From the NCBI GenBank assembly GCA_965644295.1, contig CBFFRP010000139.1:45281-109280 (forward strand): DNA of 64,000 nt, in the 5' to 3' direction. Below the pieces are notes generated by a model. That model did no database searches, was not told where the DNA came from, and was given only the letters and a program-made list of their open reading frames with translations. This stretch comes from Paraphysomonas bandaiensis. Taxonomy: Eukaryota; Chrysophyceae. The position numbers and the translations under genes were made by a program. Shown here piece after piece: positions 35,728 to 45,211 of this stretch (position 1 is the stretch's first letter; each line of letters begins with the position of its first letter).

Positions 35728-36505
35728 TTGCATGTCGTGCTACGTTGTTATGTTATGGAGAAGCTTTCTTTGTCCTGGCACATTCGGTGCCCACAGTGGG
35801 TGGCGATTCACTGTGGTGTCACACTTGTGCAGTTGTGTAGACATTGATATGCCTATTCATTGTACCCGTATATAAAAGCTGTGTTTGGTCCTGGCACATT
35901 TGGTACCCATAGTGAGTGGCGATTCACTATGTCGTACACTTGTGCAGTTGTGTAGACCTTCATAGTTTGTATATGTATGCCATATATTGTTGCATGTCGT
36001 GCTACGTTATGTTATGGAGAAGCTTTCTTTGTCCTGGCACATTCGGTGCCCACAGTGGGTGGCGATTCACTGTGGTGTCACACTTGTGCAGTTGTGTAGA
36101 CATTGATATGCCTATTCATTGTACCCGTATATAAAAGCTGTGTTTGGTCCTGGCACATTCGGTACCTATAGTGAGTGGCGATTCACTATGTCGTACACTT
36201 GTGCAGTTGTGTAGACCTTCATAGTTTGTATATGTATGCCATATATTGTTGCATGTCGTGCTACGTTATGTTATGGAGAAGCTCTCTTTGTCCTGGCACA
36301 TTCGGTGCCCACAGTGGGTGGCGATTCACTGTGGTGTCACACTTGTGCAGTTGTGTAGACATTGATATGCCTATCCATTGTACCCGTATATAAAAGCTGT
36401 GTTTGGTCCTGGCACATTCGGTACCCATAGTGAGTTGCGATTCACTATGTCGTACACTTGTGCAGTTGTGTAGACCTTCATAGTTTGTATATGTATGTCA
36501 TATTA
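35728..36505. promoter_or_regulatory. Divergent promoter region made of three 259-bp tandem repeats
   Basis: Three copies start at about 35728, 35988 and 36247. Each holds two related half-units (CCTGGCACATTCGGTGCCCA and CCTGGCACATTCGGTACC, each followed by TGGCGATTCACT and ACTTGTGCAGTTGTGTAGAC) and one TATATAAAAG box. They lie between the two divergent genes of the transposon, so they probably carry promoter or transposase-binding sites. Confidence 0.75.
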
Positions 36506-36582
36506 TATATACTTATGTTACATCATGATGATAGCATACTATAATCATTTTAATAAGGTTTTTGTAGGTTACTGTCGGCATC

Positions 36583-39408
36583 ATGAAAGACCCGCTTGCT
36601 ATGCTCAACACCTTCTCGTCAGTTTGTTGCTGCATTGTATGCATGATGACGTGTGCATGTGGTGGCTGTTATTTGTATAGAATTAGTGATGCTGGTGCGA
36701 TTACCACAGCCCACAGAATTCGAAATGCCTGTCTAGTGGAATGTCTTCGCCTTAATAGAGGAGAAAAGAAACAGTATTTACTCGAGAAGTTCAGAACGTT
36801 TCAGGTCCATATAACAAAATATAAAAGGTATAAGTTTCGAATAGTCATTGGAGAGGGCGATAACATGCATCTCGTTTGCCGGAAAGGATTTTGTCAGGCT
36901 TATGCAGTCTCGCACTGGTATTTGGAGGATATTATTAGTCGTGTGAAACATAAGGATGTGAACTCTCTAACAGAGTTGAAAACATCTTCCACTGCAGTGC
37001 TTTCCGACATTTCAGATCGCAAGATTATAAAATTTGCTGAACAGTTTGGGATTAATCTGAGTGTTGAACAACTTGGTTCTATGCGTTTGGCGGAGTCTGA
37101 GGGATCCATGGCGTGTTCAGCGTGGATGAAGTATTACTTTTCCCTTGTCGGAGATCAAGTTCCGGATTCAGATAGTGAGATTCATCTGGAACCTATTCCG
37201 AAAAAGTGTGTGCACGAGGAGTACAAATTCGACATGGAGCAGTTAGGAGAACCTGCTTTGGAACTACAATCGTTTCTGAAGTTGTGGAAGGCTGTGTTTC
37301 CATATGTGAAAGTCCGAAAGTACAAGCAAAGCTGCGGTCACTGCAATCTATGCTCACTGTTGGCGGATACGCGTCGGAAGTACAGAGACAAAGCAGGCAG
37401 AGAGGAAGTTACAAACCTATTTGCACTCCATCGACTGTCTACTATGCAGGAGCGACGACTATACTACAGCAGGCGGCTTGAAGGTATGCATTCTGCGCCC
37501 CATGTTTTGTCTACGATATCTGATGGGATGGCACAAAACCATTGCATGCTACCATGGTTCAGCAACAATAAAATGCCGTCATATCACATCACAAACAACA
37601 CCTTCAAGGTGTGCTTGTCCATGGAAAGAATATGACGATATATCGAACTTTTGCCAATGTGGGCGGGGGAGCAAATCTTGCTATTCATACTTGGTTGTGT
37701 ACCTTGGAGGAGTTCTACAAGAATGGAAACCTTCCCAAAACCTTATACCATCAGATTGATGGTGGTTCCGAAAATGCAAATGCTGAAATGTATGCTGTAT
37801 GCGCCTTGCTTGTTTCAACTGGTGTTGTCAACAAGGTTGTGTTGACAAGGTTACCTGTGGGGCATACGCATGAAGATATCGACGGTATCTTTGCGTTGAT
37901 TTGGAGAAAATTGAGGGATGCTTACAGTTTGACCCCATCCGACTTCGCAAGCCTACTGCTCAAGGCACTGAAAAAGAAAGTTGAAGTAAATGTAGCAGAA
38001 TTGTTTGTGATTCCGGATTACGTCAATATATTTAAGGGGTGTATTGATCCGAACTTTGGTCACTATGTTAAGGAGGAGTGGACCCAGCTGCAATTTGTTT
38101 TCGAGCGCGTTGAGTCGGAAGCGGATCTCCAGTTGTATCCAATGGGAGTGAAAACTACATATCGAGCCTATGCATCAAATGAGTACATCGAAATTGTTGA
38201 AGATACTGGAAGGCAATCAATCTGTGGGCTTGTGGCTCAAGTGTGCCAGGCTGACACAAGACCCTTGCCAAATGAGCCCCCCCTGAACATTTTGACATCT
38301 CTACCCGAAGGGGATTTTGCCCCGGCTCCATTTATCAGGGGCTCTCGGGAGCTTCTATAATGAAAGTAGTAAATAAGATGAAGGAGAAATATAACAGGAG
38401 TGACCCAGCAGTTGCTCGAGAATGGCTCGAGTGGGCAGAGTTGTGTCCTCAGAGTGATAATGCCCAAGACTACGTGACTCAAACCGGTGGTTTATTCGTG
38501 CCAATGCGTGATGCTTTGTTCAGTGGCACTGGTGTTTCTCAATATGAGGTACTTTCCAGAGAGCGCGGCCAGAGAGTTGGAAGTTTTGGGCCTCGTGCAG
38601 TGGGACTAAGAAAAGTCCGTTCTACATCATGCGTGTTACATTCTGGTAATCATAGTAGCAATGCAAGGAAAACCCATTCAAGGATAATAGTTGAAGAAGC
38701 GGACGGAACTGTGGTTGACGTACCCATCGGATGCCTGAACAGCGTGTATCCTGGACGAGATGAGCAGCGTCAAGCACGAAAGGAGAAACTTAGTGTTGAA
38801 AAGAAGGCAGCACGGGATAAGAAGGCGAGGCTTGATGCCAGGAGGAGGGAGGAGGGTTGGGATTGTGGTGATATAGTTACCAATAACTCAGACAATAGTA
38901 ATCAATCTGGTATGTTGTGTTGTATATTATATATATATACTATAATGCCTTGTTTATTTCTATACAATCAGAACAAGAGGTGGAGTCATCGTCTGATGAT
39001 GGTAGCCCCTCTATCATGTATACTCCTGGTGACGAAATTATTACTGTCACTAGAATGCGTGGTACTGTCCACGCTGTCAATGATGATGGCACCTATCATC
39101 TTGTTTACAAAAGCAGGAAGAGATGTGGGGCCATCAGAGAGGATAAGGCAGTGCGCTCCAAATACTTCTCGCTTGCATCTGGTATACTTTATATATATGC
39201 TTGTTTGTGTAATATGTTCCTGATATTGGATATAGCCCACCAGGATAAGCCTCATAATACCCCCTCCAGTAAAAGAGACAGCATACCGAGGTGGAGTTAT
39301 ATTGAGGAACCTACTAAGGAGTGGGTAGATACAGGTGCAGTTGATTCTACTTCTATTATTACTGGTAAACGTGCCAGAAGTTCAGTTGATTATCGTTTGC
39401 AAGTATAG
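36583..39408 (+). pseudogene. Transposase candidate, GHTHEDID family (DUF7869-like)
   Basis: Reading from ATG 36583 with frame changes near 37590 and 38350, then spliced exons 38972-39181 and 39236-39408 (introns 62 and 54 nt), about 900 residues in all. N-terminal region with SDAGAITTAHRIRNACLVEC; Cys cluster SCGHCNLCSLLADTRRKYRD; acidic sites ISDGMAQNHCMLPWF, then GVLVHGKNMTIYRTFANVGG, HQIDGGSENANAEMY and LTRLPVGHTHEDIDGIFALI. The last pair, Asp in DGGSEN and the HTHEDID box, is what I remember from the large eukaryotic family Pfam calls DUF7869; spacing fits an RNase H-fold DDE enzyme, with catalysis inferred only. The C-terminal exon has a Tudor-like patch (GTVHAVNDDGTYHLVYKSR). Two frameshifts suggest a dead copy or assembly errors. 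Confidence 0.68.
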
Positions 39409-39626
39409 ATAGCACTACTATGTATAATGTAACCGTTGCATTCTCACTTTTTTGACCTGTAACTAATATAAAATTTATTAAATGTCTCTAAAAACATGTA
39501 TGTTCTCTTTACAACTACTACATTATTAATTGCAAAACGCAACAAAACTTCAACTAAAATCAACATTTTCAAAATTTCACCAGGTTTCGACCGCTTATTT
39601 ACCAGGTTTGGGCATCACATCGACTT

Positions 39627-41160
39627 TATTCTGGAGATGCCGCGGTCTTTCCAGTAAAAGGTGTGGTATGGTGCCTCCTGGTCAAGGGTTTGTATGAGAG
39701 GGGCTGTTAGCTGCAGGGATCTTGCGAAACCTCTGAGGTCCCTTTTACCTGTTTGTCCCTCTAGGGTGGCGTTGAAATCTCCGCCAACTACTAGTACTGT
39801 GTGGTTGTTTGCCCTGGCTTTGGTGATCCATTTGGATAGGATGTTCGTGAGGATGTCGTAGGGTCCCGTGGCGCCATTCCTGTGAGCATTCTTGCCGAAG
39901 GCTTTTAGTGATGCCCACAGTGTGCAGGGTCCATCGGTCGCAGGCTTGGGGGGGAGGTACACTCCTATGGTAGTGAATCTTTCTTCTCTGTTAGGTCTGC
40001 CGGTGTGAAATTCGATTCGAGAGATGAGCCCTATATATTAATACCGGTCAGTGTAGTTGTTGTGCTTGGTGTAAGTTTTTAAATGTTTTTTACTTATATT
40101 GTCGCTGTATTACTTAGTTAATATTGTACATGTTTTATATTGATGAGGCTATTTCGATACTTACAGACGCAGTAATAACAATTTCGTTGTGCTGAGCACT
40201 GTCCTGAAATCATTCTTGGAATATTGTTATTTTTTTAATAAAATAACAATAAGAATAGTATTGTATAGCTACTATAATATTATTACACAGTTTTAATAAT
40301 ATTAGATTAATGAAAACGATAAGTATAGGATAGGGTACAAAGGGGTCCAAAACGTGGGAAAAATTTTTTCCCACGTTTGTCTTAAGGTTGCTTCTAATCC
40401 AGTGCAGTCGGAGCCTGTGTGGCGGACTCTTCCTTTCCACGCTTCGCTGATCACTGCAATAGTTCCTCCCATGTGCGGATCGTTGGGGCCCTGTTTCCGC
40501 GTTGAGTTAAGGAAGTTGCAGACAAGAACCCCTGGAATCTGACTGGTCCTGGATGTAGTCAGCAAGGTATAGTGCCTGGTTTTGTGACAGGCGGACGTCG
40601 AGCAGGTAAAGACAGTCTATTTGGTGTGTGCGTATGTAGTGTAGGATAGCTTCGATTTTTCCAGGGTTGTTGGAGGGGTTACCGTTTACGTTCCATGTGG
40701 AGAATATGAAGGTCGTGGTACATGACACCAGGCTGTAGTTCGGCTCTGGGGATTTGGGTGTCGCCTGTGTATGTGATTGCTTACTGGCGATGAGATCTTG
40801 CCACTCCCGCGTGCAGAATTCAACGTCGTCAGCGTATGCCTCTCTCGCTTGTAGTAGGATCTCAAGCGGCCACTTGGGGTCTTGCCAGTATCTGTACCCG
40901 TAGTGTACAAGTAGTTCCTCGTGAGTTGCAATGTTCCGTGTGGTTCTGATGTAGATTTTGTCTTTTTTCGTGTGGAATTCTACATTAGCAGCCCTGGCCT
41001 GTAATGGATCATTGATGTACCCCGCTGCGCATAGTATGCTTTTGCTTCGTTTATCCCTTGCGTCTATCGCAAATGTACCTTTCGCGTCTTGCACAAGGTA
41101 GTCGGAAATGTAACCGGTGGACCTGGCTTCTGTGATGGGTAGGCGGTGTCCAATGTACTC
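39627..41160 (-). pseudogene. LINE SET domain fused to AP endonuclease
   Basis: One continuous frame runs from EYIGHRLPITEARSTGYISD through the SET core (KGTFAIDARDKRSKSILCAA, GYINDPLQARAANVEF, TTRNIATHEELLVHYGYRYW) into an APE-type endonuclease (FIFSTWNVNGNPSN, QIDCLYLLDVRLSQNQALYL). It is broken by the 368-bp insertion 40031-40398, then continues VGGDFNATLEGQTGKRDLRG and YHTFYWKDRGISRI up to the DNA-transposon insertion. The first SET strand (NALYAGEPIPE) lies beyond the 41161-41764 insertion. In a SET domain GEELxxxYG closes the active site; here EELLVHYG matches. The usual NHSC/NH motif reads GYINDP, as in several plant and protist SET proteins. Confidence 0.78.
40031..40398. mobile_element. 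368-bp insertion in the LINE endonuclease
   Basis: Flanked by CC (40029-40030 and 40399-40400). Removing it rejoins the frame DCTG/LISRIEFHTGRP. It contains a strong palindrome near its right end (AACGTGGGAAAAA mirrored by TTTTTTCCCACGTTT, about 40351-40378). No coding sequence. Very short duplication, so the class is unclear. Confidence 0.65.
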
Positions 41161-41764
41161 AGAAATAATGGTGCACCGAGAGATAGTGTATATGACGTGT
41201 ATTGGTTGTGTGATGGGTATATGTTGTATATTGGTATGCTACACTTATATTCTCTCTTTGAGCCGAGTGCATGCAAGAGGCTCATGTGTACTGAGAGACA
41301 ATAGTGTATCACGTGTATTGTTTGTGTGATGGCAATGGGGGGAACTACAGTTCAATTGAGTAGTGAGAAAGTGATAAATATTCATGGACTTAGTGTGTGT
41401 TGTTCATACAGTGAAAGGAAAGTTTTATGATGTAATGTATTCATGATTGTACGTAAGTTGTATATTTAAATCACAAGTGGCTAGAAACAATATAGCTACG
41501 AGTAGGGCAATGACTGCTGGCATCATGATGATCAATGGGTTGAAAGTGGTAGTATGAGGGTAGATAACGTGGTTGCTGGTAAGCAAAAAGGCGCTTCTGT
41601 TACATCCTATATGAGACTTAAAATTATAATAAAATTAATATTTTTTGTTGTCTCTAACCCTAATACCACAAATAGAATTGTTTCTTTAACATTTCTACTT
41701 AAATACTGTAAATACTCCTAAATTTCCCAAAATATCGTAAAATTCCCACGTTTGCATAATGTTT
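41161..41764. mobile_element. About 600-bp AT-rich insertion in the LINE SET domain
   Basis: Separates the SET residues GEPIPE (beyond 41767) from EYIGHR (up to 41160). It carries two diverged direct repeats of about 45 bp (about 41170-41214 and 41285-41333, sharing GTGTATTG and TTGTGTGATGG). The sequence CCCACGTTT near its right end (41747) also occurs in the palindrome of the 40031-40398 insertion. Exact ends are uncertain by a few bases. Confidence 0.55.
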
Positions 41765-41913
41765 ACTTCAGGGATTGGCTCTCCCGCATACAGGGCGTTC
41801 CCCTTGGTAACTGTGTCTGCCGTGTCCATTAGTACCTTGTATCGAAGCGTTGTGTCCCAGGTGAGCGGGAGGGGTGGGTGGGCCGTTTGGAGTAGTGTGT
41901 TGAAAGGAGCCCG
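41765..41913 (-). pseudogene. LINE ORF fragment, start of SET domain
   Basis: Frame reads APFNTLLQTAHPPLPLTWDT, TLRYKVLMDTADTVTKGNAL and then YAGEPIPE, which fits the linker and first strand of a SET domain. Its upstream end is cut at 41913 by the copia fragment. Confidence 0.62.
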
Positions 41914-42287
41914 TAATGGAGTGTGTCCCAGGAGGTTCAGTCCCTGACTTATCGAGATTTCGACGCTGGGGGTGCAAGGCTTATGTGCTTATTCCCAAAG
42001 GTGATCGTCGAAAGGACTGGCAGGAGAAGTCGCAGACTGGGTATTTCATAGGTCTATCCAATACGAAAAGGAATCCCGTGTATGGCTTGGTGACAAAGAA
42101 GTCGTATCAGTACATGTTCTGTTTGATGAAAGTATACGTCCAAGAGATAAGGAGTACTATGCAGAGCTTGAAGAGGCCTTAGTCAAAACTGACCCAATCG
42201 ACATACGCTGAAAAAATTCTCACCAAATATGCAGCATTCCTTGGACCTTCAAACAAAGTTCGCAAATCTCCACTACCTGTAGATGCC

Positions 42288-43082
42288 ATGGACAGGATTA
42301 ATTGCACTGATAGTGAGAACTCATCTCAGGAGGAAGAGGGAGTCGACAATTATCCCTATCGTAGCTTACTAGGTGCCATGCTATATCTATCAATGAATAC
42401 GCGTCCAGATATTGCGTATGCTGTTGGCCTATTGTCGCGATATGCTTTGAAACCTACAAAGGCTACATGCAAGTTGATGACTTATTTGTTACAATACATC
42501 AGGGGTACTGTGCGGAAAGATATTCGGTTCAGTGGTAAGAGCTTTGACATGCATATTTTCACAGATGCTGACTGGGCAGGCGATACTGTGTCACGAAGGT
42601 CGACAACTGGATACATTGTGTTTGCAGCAGGTGGACCACTCACCTGCCAATCAATCTTACAAGTTACTGTGTCTACGTCTTCAATGCAGAGTGAGTACCA
42701 AGCTATGTACGCTGGCATGCAAGAACTGGTGTGGCTTCGGGGGGTGTTGGCCGAATTGGGACTTCGACTGTACGAACCCACTCCATTCTTTCTAGATAGC
42801 CAGAGTGCTCGTGATCTAGCATTAAATCCAGTGTTCCACAAAAGATCAAAACACATTGAAATCAAATACCACTGGGTGCGTGAACATGTAGATCCAGAAG
42901 GACGTTTTAACACTGCGATATTGTATCACGTTGGAACTGATAACCAGACTGCAGACATATTTACGAAATCTTTGTGTGGTGTTATATATGAGAAGCATAG
43001 AAAGAGATGTCTAGGAGAAGATCAGAAGTCATCTGTGGACGTCATCAGAGAGAATTCATACAAACGAAACAGAGGCTCATAA
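42288..43082 (+). pseudogene. Copia RNase H domain (copy 2)
   Basis: Nearly identical to the first copy's RNase H (DADWAGDTVSRRSTTGYIVF; KHIEIKYHWVREHVDPEG), with only a few substitutions such as a Trp-to-Cys change in the PLTWQS motif. Open to TAA 43080-43082 but without upstream RT. Confidence 0.87.
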
Positions 43083-43209
43083 ACGTGTTGTCTACGGAGA
43101 GGCTAGCTGAAACGTCGGAGCCATACGTCCACCTGTTTGTCCTATATGGTTTCGGTGGTTGCGTATCCGTCAGTTATGCCATGTTTTACAGCTTTGAATT
43201 GAGAGGGAG

Positions 43210-43529
43210 TGTTGAGTTTTGCTGTTTGTGAGCAATTAAAAGCTGTAGTTTCCAAGATATTAGAATTATATCCGTTACCCAAAGAATACAGTAGTAGCTA
43301 GCTGTAGTATGAGAACCAATAATATGATAGCCATTGTAGTGATGAAACTGAAATATACTGACTGTACAAGATAGTGACGATGTAAGATCGTACTAGAAAT
43401 GGTTGGTGTAGCAGAGATAAAAAGAGTTGGTGAATGTCAATGAATGAAGTATGGTAACTCTCATAATTATATAATATTCTATGTAAGTGTTAAAGAAGGT
43501 CTTATTACAAAAAATGTCACTTTCTAACA
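43210..43529 (+). repeat. 3' LTR of copia copy 2
   Basis: 320 bp, TGTTGAG...CTAACA, with a handful of substitutions relative to 6315-6634 (for example GTTACCC for GTTACTC, GTAACTCTCA for GTATCTCTTA). Confidence 0.9.
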
Positions 43530-44128
43530 TATATTAAGAGAATTACTGTACATACATGTGTAGAGGTGTAGAGTACTGTTTGAGCTGGCGATGCAAAAAA
43601 ACTAAAATAAAACTTCAAAAATAGGTTTTTTCTTATTTTCGGATATTTATATACTATACACATCCTATATTCTGCACCCTACTTTAAGTAGCTTGACTTT
43701 GTGCATATGGCGATCATGATATTGATCGTCTGAAAAAAATAGTAGGCTTAGCTGCCATTTTTAATTTAATAGGGACGTCCGCAAAAATTAGTAGAAACCA
43801 ATGGCACTTAGTTAAGTAGGAACGTTGGTTTTATTTAGGAGGGAGAAATAAATTACCGTCTTTAATTGCAACGTCATATATTTTACTGCAATATATATCG
43901 TGGGACTAACCTTGAAATACATGTAATTTATATACGAATGTGCAGCTTCTCGAGCCGCAAAATCAGCATTATCAAGTATATATTATCTTACAGAACATGC
44001 TATGAAGTTACAAGTCACCACCAACGAAATAGACCGTAGAGAAGCATGGCGAGTGTAGACAAACTACAAAGTATATCAAACGCAATATATTCGCAACTAT
44101 AACATTGACGAATGGATGGACACGATTA
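43530..44128. other. Gene-free spacer
   Basis: AT-rich; nothing recognised. Lies between the copia fragment and the 3' end of the CaaX-motif gene. Confidence 0.5.
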
Positions 44129-44748
44129 CTATGACATCACACAACATCCCCGTGGACCATCCATTGCCCCACTCATGCTCGAAGGGGAGTAATGCAGGTG
44201 ATCTACAAAGTGATCCTATCCAACAAACGTGACCTAATTGTAAGACAAGTAATTACACTACCTCTGAAAGCACTTCACCATGATCATCAGCAAAAGTTAA
44301 TTTCTTATCTTGGTCATTCCTGGCAAAATAAAACACAGATTTAGAGCAATTGTATACTGTTCAAAGTGCAATTACCTCGGCGGAGACGCGTAACCAACCT
44401 TATAGCTACTCTGCAACTTTAATATGCTAACAGGCACTTTATCGCTATTTACAGGAATATTTTTATTATTAGTCTCTATGGTATCTGAACTATGCGGGTC
44501 TGGGGACGATTCAATGGGGATGACTAAATAGGAGGCGATATATTAACTACCGAAGAGCAGAAACTCTTAAAGGAGAAGCGAATCAAGCACAGATTAGAAC
44601 CCAACAACTTGACGCCCGTAGAGCTAAAAGTAGCAACAGTCACAGGGTCTGTGGTCAATGATATATGATTCTGGGTGGTGTCCTGATGCTCCTGTGAAGG
44701 GGTTCAACACAATTACGCACACAAAAAACTTGAACGAACCTGTTTCAT
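44129..44748 (-). CDS. Small protein with FADDHG / LHYS motifs and a C-terminal CaaX box, five exons
   Basis: Exons 44748-44740, 44691-44601, 44523-44376, 44319-44262, 44215-44129; introns 46-77 nt; all phases close; 130 aa. The first exon codes only Met-Lys-Gln. The first two thirds are Ser/Thr/Pro/Asn-rich and probably disordered. The conserved-looking part is KVGYASPPRND, then KKLTFADDHGEVLSE and DHFVDHLHYSPSS. I remember a similar 'FAD..G..L.EVHYVDDLHYS' pattern from protist and algal proteins of unknown function. The C-terminus reads GCCVMS, and Cys-Val-Met-Ser is a good CaaX farnesylation signal, with a second Cys for possible palmitoylation, so membrane attachment is likely. Function unknown. 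The last acceptor (GGATAG before 44215) is chosen over a nearer AG because it keeps the LHYS motif. Confidence 0.62.
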
Positions 44749-45211
44749 TATATAAACTGAAAAATCGTGAAAATCTTCAGTAGACGTGAACTATTTCAGT
44801 TGGAATTTGACAAGCCGTTTGCACTTGATATCTGAAATCTACTACGTACGACACACGTACGAAGCTGGGCCTTTTTGCTTTTTTTTCGAAGAGCTCCGTA
44901 TATATTTCCGTTTTTCTCATCAGTGCATTGTGTACATATACCGGTATACTCTGTAGAGTATGTGTCCTGTTCTGCTGTATAACATACGCATAGTATACAG
45001 TTATGTGTACGAGCAGGAGATTGAGAACAGGCAGCGATATCTCGCTCCATCATATTCCTTCTCGATATTGCATAGTTTGAACACTGTGTGTCATCATGTT
45101 GTTACTTCGGATATATTACATTGACTGTAGCATAAATTACTTATGAATTCACCTATTCACTGATCAATAGGTTTAATACCATGGGACGGGTGTGGTAGGA
45201 GATTATATATA
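44749..45211. promoter_or_regulatory. Divergent intergenic region
   Basis: 463 bp between the divergent CaaX-motif and zinc-finger genes; presumably both promoters. No motif stands out. Confidence 0.45.

Larger units (their letters stand above)
33666..39626. mobile_element. 5961-bp DNA transposon with 29-bp terminal inverted repeats and TAT target duplication
   Basis: The ends begin AAGTCGATGTGATGCCCAAA (33666) and mirror it perfectly for 29 bp to 39626, with TAT directly repeated at 33663-33665 and 39627-39629. Removing element and duplication restores the LINE endonuclease frame (...ISRI/DHILHS...), which proves the boundaries. Two divergently transcribed, intron-containing genes flank a tandem-repeat promoter region: a 43-47-residue-repeat protein (minus, 33856-35671) and a transposase candidate with a GHTHEDID motif (plus, 36583-39408). 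Subterminal motifs AACCTGGTAAA and mirrored TTTACCAGGTT recur, as a near-palindrome at the left end and as repeated ACCAGGTTT at the right end. The superfamily is not recognised. Confidence 0.9.
27702..41913 (-). mobile_element. LINE (non-LTR retrotransposon) with SET domain, broken by nested insertions
   Basis: Minus-strand order: SET domain (41913-41765 and 41160-40800), AP endonuclease (40760-39627, continuing at 33665-33480), reverse transcriptase (33450-31600), RNase H (31000-30371 and 29020-28990), C-terminal zinc-knuckle region (to about 28500), 3' UTR to 27702. Insertions: 40031-40398, about 41161-41764, the DNA transposon 33666-39626 and the element 29021-30370. Several frameshifts separate the domains, so it is dead. 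A second, 5'-truncated copy lies at 52152-53962. The 5' end is cut at 41913 by a copia fragment. RT shows NMAKDKAPGPSMVTTNMIKSW-type palm entry residues and AYADDLSQI. The presence of RNase H and an APE-type endonuclease places it in the R1/I/Tad-like part of LINE diversity, not further resolved. Confidence 0.85.
41914..43529 (+). mobile_element. 5'-truncated copy of the 2438-6634 copia element
   Basis: Begins inside integrase (matching about 3760 of the first copy) abutting LINE sequence, with no 5' LTR. An internal deletion joins the equivalent of about 4038 to about 5304 at a short microhomology (GACC/GACCA; here about 42190-42196), removing most of reverse transcriptase including YVDD. 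The 3' LTR (43210-43529, 320 bp) differs from the first element's LTRs at several positions, so it is older than, or a sister lineage of, that copy. No target duplication is detectable. Confidence 0.9.

Noticed and set aside
37577-37625. An intron to explain the frame change in the transposase candidate
   Set aside because: The two frames overlap in sequence with no usable GT..AG gap; a small indel explains it better.
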